Notes under the pieces: generated by a model
Told to the model about the DNA's origin: nothing
Database searches by the model: none
Seen by the model: only the letters and a program-made list of their open reading frames with translations
Made by a program: the position numbers and the translations under genes
Assembly (NCBI GenBank): GCA_002633005.1
Contig: NMRA01000154.1
Span: forward strand, 752,948-816,840
Length of the DNA stretch: 63,893 bases
From: Phoronis australis
Taxonomy: Eukaryota; Phoronida; Phoronidae
Direction: 5' to 3'
Shown here: positions 50,506 through 61,000 of the stretch, one piece after another
How positions within the stretch are numbered: position 1 is the stretch's first letter
How the letters are laid out: each line of letters starts with the position of its first letter

Positions 50506-52982
50506 ACCGTAGATCATATGACCCCCCCAAAGAACAAAGTCCAGATCTATATTATGTGCCCCCTCAAATAGCAAAGACATTATTCCTTGTCAAATTTCTA
50601 AGAAGTGAGTTTGTGGCTTGGAAGGTTTGCCATTGTTTGAGTCCACTTAGTTCTACAAGACTAAAGTTGGCTTGTCATGCACCGAGCATGGTCCCAATCC
50701 AAGCTTAGAAACTACTTCTCATGCGAGTTAGAAACAAGTTGAGATCAGTTTTCTAGAGGTGAGTAATCAAAAGTTAGTTTCATTGACAAGATGCGAGTTT
50801 AAAGCCACTTTTAAAAGTGCAAAAACTGCTGGTCAGGAAACATATCAACTGAGCAATGCACAATAGGATATAATGCTGCAGTGCTACCACAAAACAATAA
50901 CATGAGGATGTTGTGTATTACATTAGGTGAAGTCCCATCAACCTGTATCCATTATACAGATGGTGTTTCCATGTGCTGGACCAATGTTTGTGTCATCCAA
51001 TAAAGTGATTAAATGAACACCATGATGTGTTATCTAAATGATTTGCAATGTTTATTAAGGGCTTTGAGTTTGTAATATTTTTGTTCCCTTGTTTCTGTTG
51101 TAGAAAGTGTATCACGCACTTAGTGTTTGCTGCTGTGGCATCTTGGTCTAACTAATTTAGTTACAGCTTTGAAAGTCACTTACCGAACTTTAGTTTAAAA
51201 GTTTGCATCTCTGTATTTTGAATATGTAATAAGTTTGTTAGCCTTCGTGTGCGTTTTAGAGCTCATGGTTTTGTAATTAAAAGTAACTGCTTTACTATCA
51301 TTTATAGTAATTGTTACTATTCTAGTTTTCATTTGCATACTTAAACATCGGATGCTTGTCACAAGTAGCCGCCATTGGTTAATTGAATGGTGTTAAAAAT
51401 GATTACAGGTGACTAGATTGTCAACGGGTTTTAAATTTAATTACTACACATTAGACATGATTATCAACTGAAACCTTTAATGCAGAAAATTTTTAATGTG
51501 CTTTTTGTTCCAATGGTGGTCATTTGTGTTTATTTACGTGTCTCTAACAATATTTTGCTTTTTTTCTTTTGCATTGCCTTGTGACTCTAACAGACTCAGG
51601 TACAAGCTACACTCTGCTTGTTGTATGGTGTGATGTTATTATAACTACAGAGGTCGCCACAGTAGCACAGCATGATGCCTGTGGCACGTCTGCAACAGAA
51701 ACTTGACTGAGAAACTGCCAACTGTCAATTTTGAAACAGCAGTTTACTGATTAGCTGTTCTAAAGCACTTGAAATGCAGTTTGAAAGTTTGTTTTATCTA
51801 TGGTCATAAATCCAGTGGTAGCTAAGTGGGTCTTGGGCAGTGTGCTTTTCAGAGCAGCAAAAATGTTGCAACTACATAAAGTTGATAATTTATTTTATTA
51901 ACGACTAACTTCAAAAGCCCCGATACTGAACTGTTCGCAAATTGATATCGAAGTTGTGACTGTCTTAGCTCAAGCCCTGACTTGTGACCTTGCGATAAAA
52001 CAGGCCCACGATGAAATTTGTAAAATTTAAAATTTAATAAGAGTCAAGTTTGAGTTGCATTTCCTCCAGCATGCTATGTGCTTTTCACTTCCACTAAACA
52101 CTTTGTATTGTTTTATTGGAGATCACTTGGACGAATGCTATTTAAGTTAAATGTATTGGTGTTTGGACGAATTAAGAAGTCCTTACGTTACTACTGTAAA
52201 TCTAATCCTTGTCATGCTACCTGAATTCCTCAGTTGTCACCTCCTTAATGTCTTGCTAATACTTTTGAATGAAATGATACTTTTCTGTTGTGCAGAAATG
52301 ACTGCCCTTTTGTCTACAGTACTTAATGTGTTACCCAGTCCGTAAACCAATTAAAACAATAGTGTTCCTGAAGATAGATTTCATTTTGCTTCAACGATTT
52401 CCATTCAAAATCTGTTTCTAATGTTGAAGACACCAAAGTTTGGCAGTTGATTGGGTTATATGTGGCTGTATACAATTTGGATTGTTTTCTCTGAAATTTC
52501 TTGTTCTTACTGTTTTCCCTCTGTTGGCGTCTGTTGTCTCTGTCTCAGTAATTAACTAAAACATACTAATTGTGCCCAAGGCATGTGGGATGGAGATCTA
52601 ATAGCTTAACAAATTAATGTTTTGCGAAAATGATGATATGTGTGTAAAATTTTCATGAGATAATTACAATTTGGACTAGTAAATTCTTAGAATCATTAAA
52701 TTGGTGATTTAAATTTTTTACTTCCCCATAGTTGTCGTTCCCTAGTCCATTAATGCAACATGTTTTGCCCTATGTGACCTGGTGTTGTGTCATGCCATAC
52801 CTTATGACAAAACCCTTCCCATATGACAAATCCCTTCCCATAATTCACCGTCTGTGCATTTAGATACTCGCACATTTTTTGCACATTTTGCCACCACAGA
52901 GTTACTCGACTTAGATTTTGTGAGGCAATCTTCAAATAAATATCACTGATCTGTTGATGTAAGCTCTTTTTCTCTCTTGTAG

Positions 52983-53116
52983 ATTCCGCCATGCTGCCAT
53001 CAATTCCATTCTTGGTCACAAAAAGTCTCACTCCAGGCCTATAACACCCAAACCCAAAATGGTTGGCATAGTGGACCAAGTTCGTGCCAACTCACAGTTG
53101 AATCAGATGAATGAAG
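52983..53116 (+). CDS. Na+/Ca2+ exchanger, coding exon 5 (linker leading to CBD1), residues 332-376
   Basis: The acceptor CTCTCTTGTAG ends at 52982 and the donor GAAG/GTAAAG begins at 53117. With the AG from exon 4 it reads RFRHAAINSILGHKKSHSRP, then ITPKPKMVGIVDQVR, then ANSQLNQMNE, and leaves one base for exon 6. The run is strongly basic then Pro/Lys-rich, as expected for the cytosolic loop just N-terminal to CBD1. The first ten residues resemble the conserved pre-CBD1 helix of NCX proteins. No catalytic residues are expected here. Confidence 0.88.
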
Positions 53117-53159
53117 GTAAAGAATTGTACTTCAAATGAATTAATGACAGTGTTTCATT

Positions 53160-53420
53160 TTTATGTGCCTATGTAAACATGTACATATCATATGGGCGTC
53201 GAGTGTTTGCTGCTATATCTCCTAAGCCGCTAGCACGATCTTTATGAGATTTGGGGGATGTGTTTCTGTGAAGCTGACGACAGATACGACGACAAGTTTT
53301 GGACAGATCCAGTCACTGCTGTACTCCTTAGAAGTAATTCTCTTTTTACCATTTGCGTCTGTATTTTTGGGGTTGCTTGTCGGATTTTCATAAAATTTCA
53401 TAAACAAGTATGGGGGAGTT
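53160..53420 (+). repeat. CCTAGTGGC-core dispersed repeat, copy 3
   Basis: Shares with 55740-55930 the phrases TTGCTGCTATATCTCCTAA, ATGAGATTTGGGG-like, TGTGAAGCTGACGACAGAT and CACTGCTGTACTCCTTAG in the same order. Non-coding. Confidence 0.65.
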
Positions 53421-53517
53421 GGCTAGCTCTTCCCACCTGCAAACGGGTTTGACAAATTTTGTAGTACCTAATGCGTATCACCACCATAGGAAGCATACTG
53501 TTTGCGATGCAGTCGTC

Positions 53518-53665
53518 AGTGGCGGATTTTGAGGGGGGCCAAGTGGGCTATGCTCCCCTAAAATTCTCCGAGATTCCATTTGGCAGTTCGGGGGTGCCAT
53601 TGTCTGACGGGCAACATCCCGGCAAACACTTGGCCCTGACCCCCACCCAAAATCTGGATCCATTA
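53518..53665. repeat. Short element with GTGGCGGATTTT / AAAATCTGGATCCATTAC ends
   Basis: The left end AGTGGCGGATTTTGAGGGG and right end (complement AGTAATGGATCCAGATTTTG) are diverged inverted repeats about 150 bases apart, resembling the GTGGCGGATC-type termini common in hAT-like MITEs. GTCGT flanks both sides, but a full 8-bp target duplication is not clear. Confidence 0.5.
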
Positions 53666-54030
53666 CTGGTCGTTGGAACATTTCAGTGCTTTGTATTCTT
53701 GTTAAATATCTGGTGATTTAACTGAACGAGTGCAAATGTCAAACTTTTTTTTGACAAAACACTTGGACAATTTATGTAAACTTTAAATATATCAGCAAAT
53801 CTATGCAGTATGACAAATACTGTACTGGAAAATTACAAAATTTAATTCTATAGGGTATTACAATTTTGGGCTTGATACTCAATCTGTCTACGACTGTCAA
53901 GACTAAGTCCTTGGCTTATTCTAGTCTTCTAGTCAACACTACAATGCAGCTCCGTATTCAGTTGGATCTAACTATCCAAGTTAAAGTCCAGTGGGTACTG
54001 TGACATTTTGTGTTATATTGTTCATTACAG

Positions 54031-54130
54031 AGGATATGTGCGGCAAGTTTACCTTTGCTGCACCAAGCTATTCTGTTCTGGAGAGTGCTGGCACGCTGGA
54101 AGTGGATGTGTTGTTTCACCGCAAGAAAAT
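54031..54130 (+). CDS. Na+/Ca2+ exchanger, coding exon 6 (start of CBD1), residues 377-409
   Basis: The acceptor TTCATTACAG ends at 54030 and the donor AAAAT/GTGAGT begins at 54131. It opens the first Calx-beta domain: [20 protein letters not shown] aligns with the KIFFEQGTYQCLENCGTVAL start of NCX1 CBD1, with the conserved Tyr, Leu, Glu and Gly. The position equivalent to NCX1 Glu385, a Ca2+ ligand, is alanine (Ala386). It is entered in phase 1 and left in phase 2, the same phases as exon 10, which begins CBD2, consistent with ancient duplication of the domain. Confidence 0.92.
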
Positions 54131-55161
54131 GTGAGTGTTTATAAGTGATCTTAGAGCTCGCGAGGGCTCCTAAAAATTCAGTGTTACCGTGATTTGGTAC
54201 TCAAAGTGTATCTCTGCTGTCTTAGTTGTTGTGGACATTTTTATTCCGCTGTGGTTTTCTCAGTGGATAATGTTCCCACTGTAGTGGTGGTCGTCAGCTC
54301 AGTTTTTGTAATCGATGTAGGATTCGTGCTAGTTTTGAATGGTACCTCATAAGCTTTTCAGTTATCCTTTCAGAATTGTATAATATTATGTTGTATGCTG
54401 AACCTATTTGAGTCAAATTTCTTCTGACCTATCTAACGTCTTCACGGCACTGAACAAGAAAATCTATAATGTGTGAGATGAAATTATCAATAAAAAAACA
54501 AACGAAATGTTGACTTTTGCATGTGGAAATCAATTTGTTTTAAATTTTGTTTTTCAGATCCAAGTCCACTTTAAAAGTTGCTGTGAGTAGTCTTTAAGTT
54601 CTAATTGTTGAAAAGACAAGTAATTTTCTCTAGTTTAGAATACCGTAGTTGCACTGGCTAAAAAATACTCGATTGAGACACTGTATATATGTTGCTGCTC
54701 TTGAACGATTTTTTTAATTCAAATTTTTACTTCCAATGTTTTACAGCTTGATGAACCCAGGATTAAGTAATTGTGTTCAGACCAACTAAATCCGGTTAAT
54801 ATACGTTTTTCACAGTTACTACCCTTATTTAATTTATAACCGACAGTCACAAAACTGTTAAAACCCAAGTTCCTGGTTATAGCATCCTTTGTTATGTGGA
54901 GAGCATTAATTATTGCTTTTGCATTTCTGCTTAATATACTGTTGAGTTCAGGTTATAACGTTACAAGTGCTTTCTAAACCCCCTCACAGAGGTGTAGAAC
55001 GGAGTGTTGTAACCCTTCGGTGGTATGGGACATTTGTAAAAAACAAAATTTTTAGTCTCCTAAAACAACAGTACATTACTGTGTCCTGTGGTATGGAGTT
55101 AAGGTATGCTCGGGGTAACAATAGAAGTTATTTTACCCCCAAGTTATTTTCCTTTTCTCAG
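54131..55161 (+). other. Exchanger introns 6 and 7 (flanking the 25-bp exon)
   Basis: Apart from exon 7 (54558-54582), nothing recognisable was seen here. Upstream open frame near 54967-55161 is intronic read-back of exon 8. Confidence 0.7.
54558..54582 (+). CDS. Na+/Ca2+ exchanger, coding exon 7 (25-bp microexon), residues 410-418
   Basis: The acceptor TTTGTTTTTCAG ends at 54557 and the donor GCT/GTGAGT begins at 54583. With AT from exon 6 it reads ISKSTLKVA and ends in phase 0, exactly what exon 8 requires. Exons 6 and 8 cannot be joined directly without a frameshift, so some exon with this phase is needed. It is a microexon at the start of an unusual insertion in the CBD1 fold. Confidence rests on splice sites and phase, not on homology. 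Confidence 0.75.
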
Positions 55162-55341
55162 AATGGTGGAACTGCCATTGCCAACAACAACACTGACGAA
55201 AAGGAAACCACTCTAACAGAAGTTACACCTATGGACAGGGAACTGGAAGACATTATCACAGGAGTTGTCTCAGTTGATTTTGAGACACGCGAAGGAACTG
55301 CTAAGATGGACAAAGATTTCAAATTTGCTCAAGGAAAACTG
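55162..55341 (+). CDS. Na+/Ca2+ exchanger, coding exon 8 (CBD1 insertion and strand C), residues 419-478
   Basis: The acceptor CCTTTTCTCAG ends at 55161 and the donor CTG/GTAAGC begins at 55342; phase 0 on both sides (60 codons). The first 33 residues (about 419-451) are polar, Thr/Asn/Glu-rich and have no counterpart in NCX1. Then SVDFETREGTAKMDKDFKF (455-473) matches the core Calx-beta motif VFVDFRTEDGTANAGSDYEF. The Ca2+ ligand Asp421 of NCX1 is replaced by Glu462. The exon ends AQGKL, equivalent to the EGTVVF turn, just before the duplicated exon 9. Confidence 0.93.
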
Positions 55342-57458
55342 GTAAGCTCCGTTTCAATTCCAGTGAAACTTATATTGTGCAATAATTTATCATATTATTT
55401 TGGAAATTAATCATTCAACCCGAATGCATTGTCAAGTTCAAATTTGAATATATCAATTTAACTGCAATCATTTTAAAATTATCTGATATCATTTTTGGCT
55501 TTAGTAATGGACTTACCCAGAGTATGAAAATGATATCTTTATACTAAACATGGAACCTGAGAGATCAGTGAAATGCCTTATTAGCTGGACACTCAGGTCT
55601 CAGTTGTGCAATGCTCCAAACTATATTTCATGAATTTAACTTCCAGAAAACAGCTGAGAAACCTGCATGTTAGGCAACCCGACGCAATGTTTTGCAGGAT
55701 GATGCTTTCATTCTTATGTGCCACCTCCCCCCCAGGCTTTATATTGCCGTCATAAGCTCTGTTTGGGCATCTGGTGTAGGCTGTTGTATCTCCTAAATTC
55801 CTTGCCCGATTTTCATGAGATTCAGTAGAGTCGACGTGTTCCTTTGAAGCTAACTGCAGATGAGTTTCGGACTGAACCGATTGCTGCTGTTACCCCTTAG
55901 TAGCAGATTTGGTTTTTTAACTTTGCTTCTGTTTCTACCAAGTTCCTTGACAGCTTTTTTCAAAAAATGGCAAACAGGTTTCTACTGAAACACCAGCAGC
56001 TTTCGAATGCATTTGACGATTTTCAACCCCTGTCGGTCATCTTAATTTATTTTTAGTCTGCTTCTCTATTTGCCAAATCCCTTGAAGGCCATGATTGGGA
56101 AGTTTGGAAGATATATTCTTATTGAGGAGAGCACTTCTGACATTGATTTTTCGACAGGTATTGCTACTGTGGTGTCCCCTAGTGGCAATTTTTCTTTTTG
56201 CCTTGTTTTAGTAGTGCCTCAGTATCTACTAAGTTTGTTGATGGACCCGAGTATTGTGCTGTTTCCTTGTGGAAATTATGATTTTCTTTACATCTGCCTC
56301 AGTATTTACCAACTTCCTTCTATGGAACTTGGTGTAATAGAGCATATGTGCTCCTACACTCCTTATTCTGAAAATTGTATCTCGTATAATGGTTCCAGAT
56401 TTTAGTTAATATATGTCTTATACAAGGATGGTAGTATGTTCCCATTTTTGGATGGATATAAAGTATTCTGTGCTCCTTGTGACCAATTTTTTATTACTTT
56501 TACCTGCTTCTGTGGCATTTGCTTCTATATAGTCGCCAAAGTGCTTGAAGGATCATTTTGAAAATTGACGGGTTTGTTCCTAGTGAGAAGACTGACTTTG
56601 ATATTCAGATGGTTCTATCTATTGTGGCACTCTGTAGGTGCATGTATTTCATCCGCGGCTATATTTCCTTTATCCTTTGTGGGATGTCTGTGGCAAGTGT
56701 TTCCCAGGAATGTGAGAACAACTTTACTTTTGGACATATCTGTGCCCCCTAGTGGCAGTTTAATTTTTTACCACGGCCTGTTTTATTTGACAGATTTTCA
56801 GGAATTACAGAGACAACAACACCTTTTAAACTGTGGAGAGATTTGATTATTCTGTGCCACCTAGTGGCCATTTTTAGATTTGTGCATCAATTACCTAAAA
56901 AACCACTGAGTCACTGATCTGTCTTTTCAATCATGCTGTCCTTATCCATTAATTCCCATCACTTACCTATCATCCTGTCATTACCCATTATCAAATTACC
57001 TAACAAACTCTTACTAGATATAAATTTCACGATTCTCTTGTGTTTGAAGGCTGTTGTTTTTTGCCATCTTATGATGTTAGAGAGTGTGAGATTTTTTATG
57101 TAAATTTGTAATTTTACTTACAGTTAAGTAACTATGTAAGTAAAAGTATGCATAACCTTTAAAATTTCGGTGAGATTAGATGTTACTTAACTTCCATTTT
57201 CCTTCTGAATAATGTGATTTTGAAGAGATTCATTTGAGACTCATTTTAGATGTAAAATATTTTTCTTGTCACGTACACCGCTTTAAGGCAAATGTCTTGA
57301 AGAGCCGGTCAAATGCTGTTAAAAGACGTCAAGTAAATGCAACTATTTTTGTTGAATCTCGTACTCTCTTCTACTCATTAAGAGATCCTGTAGTATGTCA
57401 TTTAATTGTTGTGTTTCTATGGGTGAGTTTGATGACCAGAGAGATTCCACTGTTTTAG
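55342..57458 (+). other. Exchanger intron 8
   Basis: About half of this 2.1-kb intron is CCTAGTGGC-family repeat (55740-56900). No additional copy of exon 9 was recognised. Confidence 0.75.
55740..56900 (+). repeat. CCTAGTGGC-core repeat array, copy 4 (multi-unit)
   Basis: The family's core recurs at about 55895 (CCCCTTAGTAGC), 56173 (TCCCCTAGTGGCAATTTTT), 56747 (CCCCCTAGTGGCAGTTT) and 56855 (CCACCTAGTGGCCATTTTT). Between cores the phrases TTCCTTGA and TTGAGGAGAGCACTTCTGAC-like return. The spacing is irregular, so this is a decayed tandem of units rather than a young satellite. Confidence 0.7.
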
Positions 57459-57621
57459 ATTTTCCACGAGGAAGAATTCTGTAAAACCATCTCCATACCC
57501 ATAGTGGCTGATCACCAGTGGGAGGGAGACAATGAGTTTTACGTTATTTTGAAAAACCCACAAGGTGACTCGGGCCTTGGGGACCCCAGTGTTACACGCG
57601 TCCTGATTATTGATGATGACG
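57459..57621 (+). CDS. Na+/Ca2+ exchanger, alternative exon 9a (Ca2+-binding half of CBD1), residues 479-532
   Basis: The acceptor CACTGTTTTAG ends at 57458 and the donor GACG/GTAGGT begins at 57622. It enters in phase 0 and leaves in phase 1. It encodes the second half of CBD1: KTISIPIVADHQWEGDNEFY, VILKNP and the terminal IIDDD. Aligned to NCX1, the Ca2+ ligands Asp447, Glu451 and Asp498-500 are kept (Asp496, Glu500, Asp530-532), while Asp446 is Ala and Glu454 is Asn. A paralogous exon of identical length, 9b, follows 272 bases later. Using both gives an immediate frameshift, so 9a and 9b should be mutually exclusive. Confidence 0.93.
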
Positions 57622-57893
57622 GTAGGTGCAGACATGGTTTGAAAAGATCGCTTGATCGGCTTGGGTATGAGCAACTTCAAATTTAGCAAGCCAAGTGATT
57701 TTTATCAAAATAACTTTTTAGCTGCCGTAGTTGTGTTGAGCACCAATTGGTGCATTATACTGGCAGTGAGACTTGTAAAACAGATGGACAGAAATTTTAT
57801 TTTTTTTTTAAGTTGCTCAGGCTTGCTGATTAAGTGACTTGTTTGTTATGAGTTTGTGTGTGTTTTCAAAGATACCACATTTGTTCATTTTAG
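57622..57893 (+). other. 272-bp intron between exons 9a and 9b
   Basis: Short intron with good sites at both ends. It is too long for exclusion of one exon by simple steric hindrance, so another mechanism would be needed. Confidence 0.85.
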
Positions 57894-58056
57894 GTATTTG
57901 CAGAGCACGAGTATAGGAAGACAATTTCGGTTCCGATTATCAACGATTTGAATTTCCATAATAATGTTGAGTTCTACGTTATATTAAAAAATCCCGATGG
58001 GGACGCGGGTATTGGCGACCCAAGCATCACCCGTTGCACAATAGTTGATGATGATG
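57894..58056 (+). CDS. Na+/Ca2+ exchanger, alternative exon 9b (Ca2+-binding half of CBD1), alternative residues 479-532
   Basis: The acceptor TTGTTCATTTTAG ends at 57893 and the donor GATG/GTAAGA begins at 58057. It has the same length (163 bp), entry phase 0 and exit phase 1 as 9a, and 32 of 54 residues are identical. It reads KTISVPIINDLNFHNNVEFY, VILKNP and ends IVDDD. In the ligand loop it keeps the Asp447 equivalent and the terminal DDD, but has Asn for Asp446, His for Glu451 and Val for Glu454, so it is poorer in acidic ligands than 9a. Splicing 9b after 9a gives TAG at 57914-57916. It is almost certainly an alternative to 9a rather than a decayed copy, as frame and sites are intact. 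Confidence 0.93.
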
Positions 58057-61000
58057 GTAAGATAGTCCCCAGTTTTGCACTCCTCTATCCAACTTTTCGC
58101 TGTTTTGCCTGTGTGTTTCACCTCTATGCCTTCCCGGGAGTTTCTCTTCACTGTTTTAAATGATTCAGCCCGTGCCTTTGCATACACTGAGCTTTAAATG
58201 CACTCTCCAGGTGTCACTCCTCAGCAATGGTCATAAGATAATCCAATGATTTGGACTTTTGTTACTAATACATAATGTCCGTTTTCTCTCCTCTATGCTT
58301 AGTTCTAAGGAGTGACCCAGGGATACCCACTGTAATTTCGCTCACACACAGTTAACCCAAGGGAGTTGACCTCAAACAATATAACTTTTACTGTTGCTGT
58401 GTTGTATCTCACATATTAAAATACAGAAAGCTGCTCATCTTATATATGTTTGTATGTGAGATTGCCAAATTCTGTTTCCATGGAGTGTCAAATGTATTTA
58501 TAAGGTGTTTATTTTTGCCACATTTTACTTTGGGAAAATGAAAAATGTGGACTACGCTTAATCAAATCTAACTTGAACAGATCTCTGTAAAAATTGTATC
58601 ATCAATCACATTTGACAAACTTATATACTCGTAAGACGCGTTTTGCGTGACTACCTCGGTCTTTACTGAATTCTGTCCCTTCGCACTAGTTGCTTCATCC
58701 TAATGTATGCTCCTCAAGCCAATGAGCTGCGAAAATAGTCACTGGAGAACATCTTCACTTAGTGAAGGTCACATTTTATTGAGCGATGAAACTAACAAGG
58801 TGATGTCACACTGCTGTTATTCCGTTTTGCAACATTCTTGCTGTCTCCACTGCAAGCCTATCTGACTGCCATGCATCATGGGTCCTGGGCATCTAACTGG
58901 ACGCCCTAGCACTAATCTGGACACTCTGGCAAGGACGCCCAATGTATCATTTGGACGCCCACTGTCAATAGGAACCTTTCAAGTTTGGACTAGCACATTG
59001 TAATGAATATTAGGAAGCCTCTGAAGGCTCAAAGTGGGGGCTCTTTTTTCAAAGCAGGAAGAAATATACAATGTATATACAAAGTATATATATTGTTGCT
59101 TTGCTCACACTTGGTAGATAGCATTGTAAAAGTCTTGGTCTACAGTTTTTTTTTAGTAAAAGTGCTCACTAGAGAAGGCTGTTTGTAAACTTAAATGTAA
59201 AAACCATGGTCTTTGCATTTTTTAAAAAAATCTGTGTGTTTAGGGGGATTACTTGGGGTGGGGGGTTACGCGTCGGAATCATGGATGCCCTGCAATATTG
59301 GGAACCCCATTTTGGACACCCTATTTTCGAAATCCTGGATAAAGGCCTGCTGACAGCACCACAATAGCTTAGGCTTTTGCTGGTGTTAGAAGGTAGAATG
59401 CAGTTGAATTTACACAAAAATAAAATTAATGTAAGGTCTGTAACTCAGCATAGTGGAACTCGGCCAATAAAACTATCTCAACACACACAAGTGTGAGACC
59501 CTCAGCAGAGACTAGCTGTATACAACAATGTGATGATAGACAGCACACTTTTGGAGAGCTTAGTTTGATTTCAGAATGAAGCTCATCCTTAGCAATCCTT
59601 TGGCAAAGTAATTTCTGTATCCTCATTTAACACACTCCCTTCCACACAGTGCAATGTCCTACACATACCTTGCTTTCATTTCCTTTCTTTTAGTCACGCT
59701 CTCAAAACTCAAGGGTAATAATCCTTTCTGTAGTTATTGAGTACATAGTATGTGCTTTTAAGACCTAGTAGTCATTGGTATAGTCTTGGTGTTACATGTG
59801 ACAGGGACGGATATGATTAGTTTAAGGATGGGGGCGTCACTAATATCTCTATGGTGCATCCTGTCATTATCATCTGTGTGAAATGATCCCTCAGAGTCAA
59901 CTATGTGGAGTATCCCCCGTCGTCATCTACTCTCAACCAGGCTATTTCAGTTACTGAGTTTAGTTTAAGAATATGCAACTGCATAAGGCCAAAAAGCATA
60001 AGTGATTCTGGTATTTTTTCTTGCTCGTTAATAATTTTAAAACTAAGGAAAATGCACCTGAGGTTAAACCAAAATGACGAGGGATTTTTGTTAATTTTGC
60101 CCATTGTTTTGTACATCATGGTCTTCAAAACATGGCTTGTTCTTGCTGACTGGCTTTTGTGCATCTTTTTAAAAAAGCACAAGACCAGTAGGCTGACATT
60201 GATGGGGCAAGCATTTTTTTCTTAGTCGATGAGTACTGGTCTCAAAGTGAGTCGGATTAACGACCAGAACCAACCAATGCTTTTTTGGCCTAAAATCAGA
60301 TATGGTTGTGGGTGTATTGAGTTAATCCGTCCCTGTTCACTTTGCTATATAGTTGTATCTGGGTTACCATAGTAACTTTTAGAAAGCATTGCTATTCAAT
60401 TCTAGATGTATATAGCTGAAACTCGCTAAGCATTGATGTGTAGAGTTTGATTAGAATACATTTTAGCACTTGCTTGTTAGATTTTATTGAATGATGTGTT
60501 GTGATGAAGGCGTAATTAGTTATTTTAACTAAAATGTTATTGGTTTGATGTGTAGATGACACCAGCTTGCAAGTTTTAGTAAAATGGACAAGACATAGAT
60601 CTGTCATTATCTTGCAAAAATTGCTACATGTAAACAACGCACTTACTGTGCATTTTTAATTATAATTAATGTTTTAGTCTCATTTTCTTAAATAACACCA
60701 GTGGGATCATATGTTAGATTCTGTTGACTCTAAACTGATTCTGCATTTCAATACATTTTTCAGATACACTTTTATGCGCCTACGATATATGGCGTCATCC
60801 CCATCCATCCGTCCATAAGGCGTCCACTTCTGTATCTTCAATACCCCTTCATGGATTTTGTGAAATTTTGCAGACATGCTTGTGTCATGAATGAGACAAC
60901 ACAAATGAATTGTTTTGACAGATCTGACCACCGCTGTTCCTCCTAATGGCCATTTCATTTTTTTATGTTTGTCTCAGTCTGTAAATTAAAGATCTTTCCT

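Larger units (their letters stand above)
46060..52982 (+). other. Exchanger intron 4
   Basis: No exon recognised in 6.9 kb. Contains a 53-bp tandem repeat (47970-48121), the large 27-bp minisatellite (49011-49737), a CCTAGTGGC-family copy (49920-50220) and a CTTAAG-rich fold-back element (50252-50505). Confidence 0.75.
53117..54030 (+). other. Exchanger intron 5
   Basis: Non-coding; holds a CCTAGTGGC-family copy (53160-53420) and a short hAT-like element (53518-53665). Confidence 0.8.
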
